Shown here piece after piece: positions 11,844-22,944 of a DNA stretch of 64,000 nucleotides; within the stretch, counting starts at the first letter, position 1, and the number at the start of each line of letters is the position of its first letter. Made by a program: the position numbers and the translations under genes. Below the pieces are notes generated by a model, which saw only the letters and a program-made list of their open reading frames with translations, made no database searches and was not told the origin of the DNA. The stretch is from Naganishia liquefaciens (taxonomy: Eukaryota > Basidiomycota > Tremellomycetes > Filobasidiales > Filobasidiaceae): contig BLZA01000002.1 in the NCBI GenBank assembly GCA_013423385.1, positions 186,001-250,000 of the forward strand, written 5' to 3'.

Positions 11844-12967
11844 TCTGCCAAGCCTACTTTTGAAAGGACAGCTGAGCGTGAAGGCAACTCGACAACCTCT
11901 GCGGATACCTCGCTGGCAAGATGGGCAGGGACAAGAAGACATGCCGACACGACAGAATGCTGGACAAGGGGGCTCGACGGGACGAGGTGCTCCCAGGCGA
12001 ATTCCTGAGACACGAGCTAGGAATCAAGAAGCCGTCCATCCCGTCTGGTTCGGGACTGGTGCAAGCTCGTGTAATGTGTCCAGGGCATGATCTTCAGGGT
12101 ACTCGAGGGAGCGCTCAGAAGTGTCTCAGTTGATGGACGTAATGTGTGATGCAAGGTCTTCCGGGCAATGCTGCGTGTCACCGAGTTTATGGCCGCATTC
12201 AAGACGCCGTCTCAATCGCTCTGCTACTCAACAACGATATCCACAAGGGGACAAGACCTTCTTCAAGATGGGTAAAAAAAACCGACCTGCGCAGGCTACC
12301 GGAGATCATCATGGAACACCAGCGACGCGACCATGCAACCATGAGACGCATGCGACCGATATCGCAGACTGTCATCGATAATTCCAACCTTCAAGTTAAA
12401 CGATATCCTTGAAATGCTAAATGCTTTCCTAATCTGCCGACTTGACGCTCAGCCATTACCAGGAGCGATAACATCCAACAACTACTGACGCCGGCGCCCT
12501 CTTTTGGTATACAATGCACCCGAATATCTTCGAACGGAACGAACGTTTATTGAGCCTGTCCATCATTGCAGGGGTCGTTCCCCGTATGATGCGTTGGCGT
12601 TGCGATCTAAGCTCTAGTGTAAGAAGACTGCAAGAGACAAGGTATTCCCCAAGTGCGTCATCGTGGCATAATTTCGTGCCAATCGTCGTGCCCTGTGAGG
12701 CATTAGGGGGATAGTTGCCGTTCTCGTACAGCCTGTGTCCGTAGGCGAGGCAGATCGTTGTCGGTCTCGGGCAAGACCAAAAGTTGACGGAAACTTCGAG
12801 TTGCTGATGAGAAGCCATCGAGGATGTTAATTTGGGTTCTTAATAAACGCCTGGAGGACAACCATCAACGGTTCGGCCCTGTCCACGACCCTCAAAGATC
12901 ACTCACCAGATAGCTGTCCAGTTTCCCCCGGCGCCCGGCCTTGCATGAATCCCGGCTTGCAAAGTCT
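11844..12967. other. Intergenic region with weak open frames
   Basis: About 1.1 kb in which several frames of 60-120 codons overlap on both strands: for example a plus-strand frame starting MGRDKKTCRHDRMLDKG at 11921 and a minus-strand frame starting MASHQQLEVSVNFW at 12818. None shows a domain I recognise or a convincing set of splice sites. One or two small genes may be hidden here, but I cannot choose among the frames. Confidence 0.4.
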
Positions 12968-13529
12968 CTACGACAAGAGTTCCCGTATCCGACGGTAGAT
13001 TGCCGCATGGCTCAATGCCGATGATTCGATGCCTTGCGACGTGGGCGCGATGAGTGATTGTTTGATCTCTGGCGGGGGCCACCAACGCATGATATCAGGG
13101 TGTGCGAATCGAGGGACAACGGGATTCAGAGAGGAACGTACCCTGTACTTGAACCGCTACCGACGGTCTCGAGATCGGTTCGAGGTAGAGCATTTCCCCA
13201 TTTCTTTTCCCGGACTGTCAGGACCGATGCCAACAGGGAAGGGGGGGGGGGGGAGTGGGGACTCACTTGATTTCCAACTCTGCAAACGATTTCCCCGCGT
13301 CGACTCCACCGAGAAGATGTCGTCGCGCCGGGTCCCCTTCACGCCACAGCTTGAATCCTCTCGTGGCGAGGACGTCGGAGAACTCTGTACGGATCTGCGG
13401 CGAGTCAGCGATGACCGGATACGCAGGAAGAAAAGGGCTTACGCGGTGAGAGAGGGTGGAGAGGACGTCCTCTGGAGCGACGATCATCCTGCGTGTACCG
13501 TCTGATGAGCGAATTCGGAGGGTAAGCAT
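12968..13529 (-). CDS. Small ubiquitin-like-domain protein, NPL4 N-terminal type
   Basis: Exons 13529-13443, 13394-13267 and 13203-13142 read as one ubiquitin-like fold: MLTLRIRSSDGTRRMIV, then FKLWREGD and FAELEIKNGEMLYLEPI. The opening RIRSSDGTRR and the closing LxIKxGEMLYL are the pattern of the UBX-like domain at the N-terminus of NPL4, the Cdc48/p97 cofactor; OTU1-type deubiquitinases have a related domain. A fourth exon (13068-12968) would close the frame at about 125 residues. NPL4 proper is about 600 residues with a zinc finger and an MPN-like domain, and neither follows. This is therefore a free-standing domain, a truncated paralogue, or a gene whose 3' exons I have missed. The second intron contains a run of 13 G (on the plus strand). 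Confidence 0.5.
13241..13253 (+). repeat. Poly-G homopolymer
   Basis: Thirteen consecutive G on the plus strand, within a predicted intron of the minus-strand ubiquitin-like gene. Its length may vary or be a sequencing artefact. Confidence 0.8.
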
Positions 13530-13880
13530 GGTAGGCAGTGATCAATCTGCCGGATGCGGGAAGCGTTGGCTTGCATCATGCTGCAGATTTAAGAAAAATA
13601 TAGAGAATCCCAAGAGTCCAGTCTGCTCCTCACTTGTGCGCTCAGTGGACCGACCCCCGCGCTGGTGCGCCCGCTTCTCGCCTGGACGCGCCTTCTCCCC
13701 GGTCCCGCCCTCTCCGGACGGGCAAGACCGATACATCCCTGGCTCTCCTCCGAATACTGCGTCCGGCCGCGCCTGCACCAGCCAAGGGGGATGGGCGCAG
13801 AATAGAGGCTATATACCGGATGGTCCAGATGACAAGGATGTGCTCTGTGCACTGCGCACACAGAACAAGCTCAGCTCGCA

Positions 13881-15643
13881 ATGCCCAGTGTTCAGAAACC
13901 TTCCAGTGCGCTCGAGCAGGCCGCCGTCGATGCCGCCGGCGCATTTGTCGATGGACGTTGCAGGAACATTATCTTCAAGCACAAGCAGTTGATAAGGTTG
14001 TTTGGTGAGTTTCGGCTACACTGCGGTTTCCAAACTTTGTCCTGAGCGCTGTGCATAGACTGCCTCAAGACCGAAAGCCCCGCACTGCTCGATTCCCTCG
14101 CGAATGGCTCACCGGCGCACGCCGCCCGGCTGGCGGACGAACTCATGTATGCGCTCAAGCAGGTGTCAGCGGTGATTGAGAAGATTCCCGTCAACATCAT
14201 CAAGACTTCAGCAGAGTATGCGACGTTGTCGGATGCCGCGAGGGAGGGAGGCGTTCGTAGGGCGGCCGTGGGAACTACGGTCATTCTGGCGGACGAAGCG
14301 CGTGAGTGCGCATCTGCAGCGACAGGGCGTGTCTGATGTCTCGTGTAGATCCGCTTGCGAGTTGGATCGTACCGCTCTCCGCAGCAATTTACGACGGAAA
14401 CTCGGCCATTGTCTCGGTACGTCGGGTTTAACCCTCAGTACTCTGACTATCACTGACCATTCCGCAGATCCCGCCATCCCTCCCAACCCTCTACACCGCA
14501 CTGCGCAGACCTTTCCACCTCGCGCTCGATCAGGATGCCTTCCACCTCGTCTCTGTCGATCCACGCACAGTGGCCGAATGGCTCACAACGACATCCGTCG
14601 ACTCGCTCGCGGGCGTCACAACCCTCGGCGATCTGCCGACGTCATCATCGACTGTCCGAGGCACGCTCCCGGTCCCCCTGCGCAGAAACTTTCACTACAA
14701 TGCTATTCCGCGCGGCCCATGCGGCGTCATCGTCGATCAATCGTTGCTCCCGGGTGGACAACCGTTGAACCCGCTCGACGACGGCTTTTCCCCCGTTCCG
14801 ACCAAAATCGACCAGGCCGCCAAGGCTGTCGCCGTCGCCCTGGCATCTACCAACCCAGCCGACGATTCCCCACGCTCGACGGGCTTGCCGGGATTTATCC
14901 TCGTGCATGAAAACGTTGCGCAACTTTTCATGCGAGCGTTGACGGCTCACCTGCCGAGCGGCGCGCTGCAGCCGCACGTGCAAGCGATCAAGGGAATCGA
15001 GAGTATTCTTTCCGGTGGCATGACCGCGCGTGGTCTTGATTACCTGCCGGTCTTCACGGTCACAAGCTTTGACCATGCGTTGGACCTTGTTCAGGATCGC
15101 CTGCCAGAGAGCTTTGCGACCTACGTATTCGCGGCGCCGAGATTTGGCGCATATTTCGTCAACAACAGCAACGTCAGGCTGGTATGCGTCAACCAAATTC
15201 CGGGCAATGTCCTCGGTATGTCCCCTCATCCGCGTCGACCTCGCATTGAGCGCTAACCCTTCACCAGCGGCCGGTCCATACGTCGCCGAAGACGACTTTT
15301 CCCACACCGTGCGTCGCGCCGTCAAGATCTCGAAATCGCCCGAGGTCGCACACGACACGCGATCGCTCGAGATCGCCACTTCGCTCGCCGCGTCACAGCA
15401 GGCGCTCGCCAAGCAGCTTGCGGATCTGCAGGTACGGCCCGTCAAGCAAGTGCCAGGTTCACGGATCGATTTCTTTGGCGGCAGTGAGTCAGCGCTTGCG
15501 CCTGGTGCGAAGCGGAGTATGTGTACTGATGCGCCTGCAAAATAGGTTTCTTGTTGGCGGCGCTTCCGGTTCTTGCGATCATCTTGAGTGGATCGGGATA
15601 TGGGTTGTACAAGGGCGGCAAGGCCATTCTCGGGCGGTTCTGA
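13881..15643 (+). CDS. Tail-anchored ALDH3-like protein lacking catalytic residues
   Basis: Six exons (13881-14004, 14059-14301, 14349-14416, 14468-15215, 15268-15483, 15546-15643) give 498 residues, the ALDH3 length. The order of elements follows class 3 (fatty) aldehyde dehydrogenases: an N-terminal helical part (FKHKQLIRLFDCLK), a Rossmann-like part ending PFHLALDQDAFHLVSVD, and a C-terminal hydrophobic segment (SFLLAALPVLAIILSGSGYG) with a short basic tail, as in ER-anchored FALDH. The catalytic signatures are missing. The glutamate motif ELGGKSP aligns with IPRGPCGVIVD and has no Glu. The Cys motif GQxC aligns with DSPRSTGLPGFILVHE, placing Thr at the nucleophile. The GSxxxG NAD loop is also unrecognisable. 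I infer a membrane-anchored pseudoenzyme, not a dehydrogenase. The reading frame is intact, so it is under selection or recently lost. Confidence 0.8.
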
Positions 15644-16027
15644 GGTGACGGCGAGGGATCCAATCGTTGTAATTATAGAAATGAAGGTGACTCTGTAGGG
15701 ATGGCGATTCTGAATTGCTATATTCTTGACGCACAGAGTCCCTTCGCCGAAAGTTATGACTGGGCTTCGCCACGCCACAACGTTGGAACCACAAACGACA
15801 CGCTCAGCTGGTCTCAACGCCATCAGGCTTGTTGGCAGCTTCAGAATAGATGTATGCGTATTGTCAAGCCTAAAGTTGATCGCGAGTCTCGTAAAATGCG
15901 ACCCAGATGATAGAATTGGCGATCAAAGAAGCGCTGCTGCTGAAGATAATGGATAACATCCATGACGAAAGGCTTGAAACACAACAACAACAACATGTTT
16001 TTTTTTGACCAAAAGAGACATCAAGCC
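15644..16027. other. Intergenic region before tRNA gene
   Basis: Nearly 400 bases, AT-richer towards the tRNA, with T-runs and a CAA-rich patch near 15980. I see no gene. Confidence 0.5.
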
Positions 16028-16110
16028 TGCTGATTGATGTAGTGGTTAGCATATCAGATTCTGATTCAAATCAGCATTCTGAATACCCTGGTTCGAATCC
16101 TGGATCGGCA
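16028..16110 (+). tRNA. tRNA-Gln (anticodon CUG) with a 12-nt intron
   Basis: The acceptor stem TGCTGAT pairs fully with ATCGGCA at 16104-16110 (one G-U). The D arm ATGT-AGTGGTTA-GCAT matches the fungal tRNA-Gln D arm. The anticodon stem TCAGA/TCTGA closes a 19-nt loop: removing 12 nt (TTCAAATCAGCA) placed one base after the anticodon, the normal eukaryotic intron site, leaves the 7-nt loop TTCTGAT with anticodon CTG. The T loop TTCGAAT is standard; its stem CCTGG/CCTGG contains one T-T mismatch. A run of five T follows at 16115, a Pol III terminator. Confidence 0.85.
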
Positions 16111-16824
16111 TCACTTTTTGGTCTTGTCATGCTTTTGGGCTCTGCAAGAACGGAACCGTCGCCTCTGTTTTTGTCACTTGTGAGTCGCGCCTCCATCCGG
16201 AATGCAATATTGCCAAGGGCGTTTCTACTTGATCCCACCATCTCTCTGGGTCCAGGATGCTGTCCATATGCGTATTCACCCTATCGACGTGTGGAAGTGT
16301 GCCCGTCTGGTTACATTGTCGAAAAGTGAACCGAGCCAGGTGCGGCTACGAGGGCAATGTCGTTGCCTGACGTTCGCCTTGGTTCGTCGGAATCGTCAGC
16401 CCTGGTGGGATGAGTCAACTGTCTGAATCCATGTGATCGAAACGCCTCGCTCAAAGGAAACAAGCTCCACGTCTCTGCCCCTGCCTGATGACCGGAACAC
16501 GCAAAGCACAAGTCTTGTTACCTGGTGTTTCGGGATCATCGAGGAATTGTTCGTTGGTCTTCTCTGGCTATCAAGTAGGTCATTGACCTATGCCTGCCTA
16601 CAACATGTCGATAGGCGAGTGGCCGGATAGGATACCATAAGCATTCTTAATCGTGTTACATCATTCGGCACATCAGCTATTCTCGCAGCCTTGGGAGGGT
16701 ACAGCTAGCAGGTTATGCACCTTCCCCTATCTTGCCATAAATCATGGTCAATCCTATGACCTTGACAGAGTTTGCACCAGCAGGAAAGAATGTTCGACGA
16801 TCTCAATGTCATTTTGAAACAAAC
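16111..16824. other. Intergenic region
   Basis: About 700 bases between the tRNA and the zinc-cluster gene. Only short frames without recognisable content. Confidence 0.5.
16115..16119 (+). terminator. Pol III terminator
   Basis: Five T residues four bases after the tRNA 3' end. Confidence 0.75.
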
Positions 16825-17690
16825 CTACACGTCGTCATGGCTGTCGGAATCGTAGACGTCTGAAAGAGTATCAGTGAAGGTCTGCACAATTGAATAGGAA
16901 GGCTGTTACAATCCTACCTTTATTCACAAAGTCCCACCAAGAGAAATCGTCAGACTGAAAACCTGGTACGTTGCGAGAGGGAGAATCGGTACAGCGGATT
17001 TCAGATAGCGACTGTTGCGATTGTCCAAGCGATTCAACTTTGTATCCCGAATGATACTGCGTATCACCATCTCCTCCTACAACGCTCTTCGGGGTGTCTG
17101 TAAACGATTGCGAGCTCATGACAGTCTGATCACAGGCGCTCAGGTCTATTCTGTGTCAGCACAGGTATTGAGCTTACTTCCAGGCCTCGTGAATCACCCG
17201 AGCCCGGTGGCAACCTCTCTTTCATCTCCTCTGAAGCGATGCTGCAGGATGTTGCCCCTTGAGCATTGAGAGGAAGCTTCAGGGCGGCCAGGCTGTTTTC
17301 GAATTTTCGCTTCGCAGCGGACAACTGTTTATCCGAAGCCGAAAGATCACGAGCCAGCTGTGCCATCTGGTCTTCGCAACCGTGACACCCGAAGTTTGAC
17401 CAAGAGTTTCGATGCATTTTGAATCTCTCGCGTAAAGTCTGCATAGACCGTATGATCTCTTGCGATTTCAAGTCGGAAATCGTACACAGTTCTCCTTGTT
17501 GCTGGCATTTTTTGCAATGGGGCTGTAGACGCTTGACGTCGTCGACACTTGTTTCTTCGACACGACAGCCAGGTGTCCGAACACATCGAACCTTTTGTTG
17601 GCGACAAATATCACACGAGGGAATGCGTTTGCCTCTGACGGAAGCGGATCTTGTGACTTTCGGATTCACTGAACCATTTGGAGCAGACAT
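16825..17690 (-). CDS. Small Zn(II)2Cys6-like DNA-binding protein
   Basis: Three exons (17690-17178, 17125-16918, 16859-16825) give 251 residues. Residues 20-70 hold six or seven cysteines: CDICRQQKVRC, an additional Cys five residues on, then CKKCQQQGELC. The first and last parts match the zinc-cluster spacing CX2CX6C and CX2CX6C. The loop joining the halves is about 22 residues, longer than the usual 5-12, and holds the extra Cys. A helical stretch (LRERFKMHRNSW and ARDLSASDKQLSAAKRKFE) follows and could be a dimerisation coiled coil. The C-terminus is acidic (DSDSHDDV). There is no large fungal transcription-factor domain. I infer a nuclear regulator of unknown target. Confidence 0.7.
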
Positions 17691-18384
17691 CTGTGTCCCT
17701 CGCTGGAAGTTTTCAGCGGGAGGAGGACCAAAGTTCGAAGGAAAGAAGTCTCCGCTCGCTGTTTGCTTCTTATCGCCGAAGAAGGAAATTCGTGTAGTTG
17801 ACCTTCTCTAGTAGCAGGAATTCAAAGGCGATGAATTTTATATACCATGAATTCTATATGTCACATCAAATTCGATGGGTCAGACAATGGACGTAAGGGG
17901 TCGGGATGAAGGGAGAACATTTCATGCAGATTCACCGCCAACCTCACTGGCAAAGAACGTTCGCTCGTCTACATTGGGACTGAGTCTTAACGTCATCACA
18001 GCTATTCATGTCCCGCCACAGATCAAAGGGTGACAGTGGGCTGTGTGGACCTTTGGCTCAAGATCGGGGTTGCTACCTTTTAAATCTCCTTACTTACCTT
18101 TCAGGCTTGCTTGAGCGCCACCTTCTGGGTACGTTGCTCGCAGAGAGTCTGCCAGACAGCCTGAAACCTTCGTTCTGGGGCTGGACTCAGCTCGAGCTTG
18201 GAATCCCTATCATGTTGTCACATGCGGGTCATTTGTTGGTGCACCACAAGATACGCATATTTCAGATTGTCAACGGCTATTATGTCCCTGTCTTGGCTTG
18301 AATTGAAGCGGACGGAGTGTCTCCTTGCAGATATCGAATCGCATCGTGCCGGAATTTGATGAGCGGCGATATTCAGGTAGTCAG
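17691..18384. other. Intergenic region
   Basis: About 700 bases with an AT-rich patch near 17820-17870. No supportable gene. Confidence 0.5.
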
Positions 18385-18785
18385 GTTGTGCCACGGTCAA
18401 GTACTTTAGAGAATACGTATCCAAGGTGTAGACCTCCGTTAATAATGTATTTGTTGTACACTACATCGAATAGCCATTACCGTTGAAGAATTTGTATAGT
18501 CCGTTACCTAGTGCTGAATCTGTAAGGTTAATAGTGAATTGAGGTACAACATGGTATAGATATAGAGCAGCAGCTGCACCAAATGCGCTACCAATAGCAG
18601 GAAGTAGTTTTAGTACTTGAGGAAGTCCGAATTCTGCTTCTAATAATGTAATGTGATCAGGGTGTTGGAATAAAGCTGTTGATAGGAAATCAGATCCGAT
18701 ACCTACGAATAGATCTTTAGCAACATAACCGAATACGATTGACATAATTGATAGGATAACAAGAGGAATTGTTACTTTCATGGCC
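18385..18785 (-). pseudogene. Nuclear copy of mitochondrial nad5 fragment (NUMT)
   Basis: Minus strand reads as the C-terminal part of NADH dehydrogenase subunit 5: VTIPLVILSIMSIVFGYVAK, LLEAEFGLPQVLKLLPAIG, LGNGLYKFFNG and, in a second frame, LFDVVYNKYIINGGLHLGYV. These are typical of fungal mitochondrial ND5. The tract is AT-rich with A/T-ending codons, unlike its surroundings, and has a frame shift between FFNG and LFDVVY, so it cannot be expressed. Both edges are abrupt, with nuclear-type sequence either side. ND5 is a mitochondrial-genome product of complex I; this is a transferred piece of mtDNA, probably inserted at a double-strand break. Confidence 0.9.
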
Positions 18786-19832
18786 TCCAGACTGCACGAA
18801 GGCATCTCTTTTATCAGTAAATGTACAGGCGGTGGACAGACAATTAAGAATGTACAAGCCTTCCTTACGGTCTTCCATGACCAGAAACTAGATTCTCCAT
18901 TTCTGAACTCACTTGCCAGTCTCCCATTCATCCCTCATGCCTACAAACCCCAGTTTTCAACTCGTATCCTGACAATCTCGCGTCCTCCCATCCTGCCAGT
19001 CTCGCGTCCTCCCCGCACAGTGAATTCAAGGCCTTTAGCTTTTGATAATCGTGTCCCAGGAAGACGACGGCAGTAAGGCTCTCAATACCCTTCCAAGAAA
19101 GGGCTCGGAAATCTCTGACCAGCAAGCTCCACCCGGCGCTTGCAAATCAAGGTTAGCGGGCAGGACGCCGTGACCCTCATCTTGGATTAAGATCTTTTGG
19201 ACGATGTCCCAGAAGTCTACGCGATCGAGCGCATACTGAGCCTTCTCAAGGTAGAAGCGATAGTGCTCAAAATCTCCCTTCAATGCCAATATTGGGACTA
19301 TGGCTAAGTATGGCTAGGTTAACGTTGAATTTATACCGTCATCATATCTGCAAGGCTCAGGCTCTTTAACGCGTTGATTGCAATCGATGTGCAATTCGGT
19401 GCAATGCGATTCACTCAGCTCTGCGGAAGCCCTACCTCGTGTCCAAGGTGTGATATCAAGGATGCGTGAGGAAGTGACTGCACGCAGACAGATAAGATAC
19501 GGCATGCGCGTCTAATTTCAGGTTGAAATGCGCGAGTCAACTGTGCGCGCTTACGTACATCGGGTGGAGGAAGAGGACAATATTTCGCGAGATGGCACTC
19601 CGGCAACTTGACTTGCTTCACAGCTAACCTGTGGCCTGTCTCATTCCAGTTCTCATCTTCAGACTATATTCGGCCACGTCTGCGCATAACGCCTCGCCCT
19701 TCGTGATCCCAAGGTCCTTGCGAAGCAAAGGGAGGGTCACTCTGGATAAGCGCGGGAAGGCTAGCGAAGCAGACTCCCATTCGAGCGATTCGATCGGTCT
19801 ATGGCTCTCGACGCAAATATAATCTCCACAAG
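18786..19832. other. Intergenic region with a short coding-like frame
   Basis: About 1 kb between the NUMT and the zinc-cluster gene. A minus-strand frame at 19035-19289 reads plausibly as protein (DFEHYRFYLEKAQYALDRVDF, then FWDIVQKILIQDEG) but lacks a clear start, splice sites or a family I know; it may be a gene remnant. A tandem repeat lies at 18967-19014. Confidence 0.4.
18967..19014 (+). repeat. 24-bp tandem repeat, two copies
   Basis: Two adjacent copies of a unit that includes TCTCGCGTCCTCCC, differing at a few positions, close to the NUMT. Confidence 0.75.
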
Positions 19833-22800
19833 ATGACGACCAACTCAGATCCGCCCGAAGATTCCTCGGTGGCTCACGAACAATCTGACTCAACCACAGC
19901 GAATGCCGAAGGTCCCTCGGTTCAGCTCACCGAAGGGGCTCTTAATTCTCTGGAAGCAGCATCCACCAAGCGCAAGATCACTAGATCGCGGATCGGCTGC
20001 TTCACCTGTCGGCGTCGCAAGAAGGCATGCGACCTCGGGAAACCAATATGTCAAGGGTGCACACGTTTAGGATTGACTTGCGAATGGCCGACGAATTATC
20101 AAGACACATTACCGAAGAAACGTGCGGCCGAGGCTCTTGCTGCTGCCGCGAGAGCAACTGGACGGACAGACATGTTGGAGGCCGAGAGTCGAAGTCGGAG
20201 TGCAAGTCGGCCGAGGGATGCGAAGAAGGAATCGAATGGGCTGGCGGGAGAGAACAGCGAGGACGCCAATGCGCGCTTCCAGGCCGAACATGCATATTCC
20301 CCTCCATCGAGACGGTCTTCAGTCGTTGGGTCCACCTACGAAGAGGAGCCATGGGCGTTTTCAGAAAGATTATCGTACATTCACGGCGATCCATCAGATA
20401 TGTTCGACATCTACGACGAATCTCTTGCAGGTCCATCTCAGCAACCGCCGAACTATGCCAATCAATCAATGCAGGTGCACAGTTTCCCTCCACAATTGGC
20501 ACATCGATCCTCGGCACCGGGCTTCATGCAGCATTACTCACACAGTCAGAGTCACGGCATGCATCATCCAAACAATGCAGATCAATTTCATGCCCCTCAT
20601 ACGGCTAGTGAGACCCATGTACCGCAGGCGATGTATCAAAGCCTTGTCGGTGGCGGCATCAAGTTTCATACAAACGAAGCAGGGTCTTCCTCGAGAGCGC
20701 CTCACAATAATCACCACGGCGGACTTCTCAGCAACACCGGTCTTTCGTTGACGATGAATCCTACATCCTTGAATCATCATCGCGCCAGACCGACAATTCA
20801 CAAGCACAATCAAACAAATCTCAATGCGTTCAACTGGAACCATCAGCCGAACGAGAACCATACAGGTCAAGTCAACCTCGATGATGTATGTGACTTCATA
20901 TGACGTCGGACTGCAACTGACTGTCGGCCCTTAGCCCTTTATGCAACTACTCACCGGAGGCTGCTTCCCGGCAAGCGGTACCGGAGATGTCATGCAGGCT
21001 CCGAGCCAGTCTCAGCAGCTCGCGAGGCCCCCTGAACAGACCGGCGTTCGCCGCGAAGAGCAAATTGTGCAGACGCCCATTGTCACTCCGCCTGAACGTG
21101 ATTTCCACACCATTACATCCTCGTTGGAAAGCTCTCTCTGGGCGGGTCTGGATTCGGATCAGCGGCAGTTACGAACCTTGATTCTGGAATACTATACGCA
21201 ATCACTGTCAAAACTGGTTTCATGCGATCATGTGGATCAAGAAGAAGCAGCAAGAACACCTGGAGCAGACTCAACGGTAACGAATGATCGTCGGGCAGCA
21301 GGGTTCGATGCGTTCCGGGATCTCGCGGCCGTCTCCGCAGCCAACTCAATGATCAAGAACGGCAACAATGGACCCCTCGATCCGGAAGCGATGCCACTAG
21401 CGACGTCTTCAGCTTGGGTGCCTGCTCAAATTCTGCATATTGCGCTGCTAGCATGGGCGAGTCGACACTGGCTCAACAAGGGCGAGGCTCGGTACGAGGC
21501 GGCATCAGAGGTCTGGGGTAAACGGGCAGAAACGATGCTCATGAGACTCTTTGAGAAGACCGACGGGGACATCTTTCTCGAGTTACAAGCCGATGAAGTC
21601 ATGCCGGATCTGGGGCCGGACCAGAACGGACATGGAGTCGCCAGAGAAATGCGTCATGGCTCAGGGGAAGCCGAGTCTGCTCCGCACGGATCTCACGATC
21701 ATGGCGTTGCGTTAACGACATTGGCAGCATCCATCATGGTCGCACAGTGGAAGGTGAGTTTGGACATACTTTTGCCCCTGCTCGAATACTGACATGCTAT
21801 TCCAGACTTGTCGAGGGGATATTTGCGACTTTCAGCCGATTATGCGAAAGCTCAAGAAACTATCGGGCGAGCTGTTTGTGAACGATATTTCGAGGCGTTT
21901 ACCCGGATCCATGGAGTTCCACTTGTCAGTATGAGCAGCACGGTATTGCCGTCGTGGTGCTGACCCGTACGATATAGCTTGGAAAATCTGCTTTATACAG
22001 ACGTTCTAGTGAGTTTCGCGCTCATTCTTGTGCAATATTTCTGACCTTCCCCTCTAGAGCACATCCATCTATGTCAATGCCCCTATCCTGCAATACGAGG
22101 CGTTGGTCAGCTACGCACATCTATATCCGACTATGGTTCACACCTTGACAGGCTTGTCCCTGCCAATCTTTATTACAATGTACCGCATAGCGGGACTCAT
22201 TCGCAAAAAACGAGATCGCGCGTCCCAATCTCTGCGAGAGGGAACGGCCTGGTCGATGGACGAGCTAACTGGTCTCGTCAGAGAGGCAGAAAAGATTCAG
22301 CAAGATCTCGACAACGAGAAAAGGCTGATTGACGAAGTCATTGAAAGTGAGTCCAGTCTATCATAAAGCAGACACAAGCTAATACCGATCAGAACATCCC
22401 CGGCTTGAACCGCATCGTTGCCTCCATGAGGCCTTCCGACTCGCTTGTGTTCTGCAACTGCGGTGCCAAGTCCTCAACGAACCTTCTACGAGTCTTCCAA
22501 TCCGGCTGCTTATCCGGCAACTGCTTGGCTTGCTGGAGAGCATGGAAAAGCAAAGCTTGCCCGGCTGGTGCAGCTGTCACTGGGTGCAGTTTCAGACGGC
22601 GCTGTACTGCTTGGACATGAAGAGTGAAGCCGACGGGAGCGATCGAGACCGAATCAACAGACTTTACGACCGCACATTGTGAGTCATTGCACTACTGAAA
22701 CCGAGGTTGTGCTGACATTCTCGCAGCCGCGATCTGGCCTTTCTCAATGTTCCGCGATCTCACAAGGTCGTGCAAGAGGTCTGGCGCCGGTCAGACGCCG

Positions 22801-22865
22801 AGGGACGGCAGGTCGACTGGCTCGATGTCGTGCAGGAATGGGATTGGGATTTGTATCTCGTTTGA
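19833..22865 (+). CDS. Zn(II)2Cys6 transcription factor with fungal regulatory domain
   Basis: Seven exons (19833-20885, 20935-21753, 21806-21924, 21978-22008, 22058-22346, 22393-22678, 22727-22865) give 911 residues. Residues 55-84 are a standard zinc cluster, CFTCRRRKKACDLGKPICQGC and a final Cys before EWP, which binds CGG-type DNA half sites. A long Ser/His/Gln-rich linker follows. From about residue 400 the sequence matches the fungal-specific regulatory domain type 2 (LDSDQRQLRTLILEYYTQSL, then AWVPAQILHIALLAWASRHW and LENLLYTDVL). The protein ends EWDWDLYLV. Nuclear regulator; target unknown. Exon 4 is only 31 nt. It converges on the PA28 gene with 79 bases between stop codons. Confidence 0.9.
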
Positions 22866-22944
22866 TCGTGCTAGGAGGATACAATTGGATATTGCCTTCA
22901 ATCAAATGCCTTTCTTTTCGACGCTTCGTATACCTCGACGTCCC

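Noticed and set aside
12968-13529. Full-length NPL4 gene
   Set aside because: The zinc-finger and MPN-like domains expected after the ubiquitin-like domain are not present in the space before the ZNF830-like gene.
13881-15643. Active aldehyde dehydrogenase
   Set aside because: The Cys and Glu catalytic motifs and the cofactor loop cannot be found, although the overall layout is ALDH3.
14645-15823. 392-codon open frame on the minus strand
   Set aside because: Antisense to the ALDH-like gene, whose plus-strand exons have proper splice sites and family resemblance.
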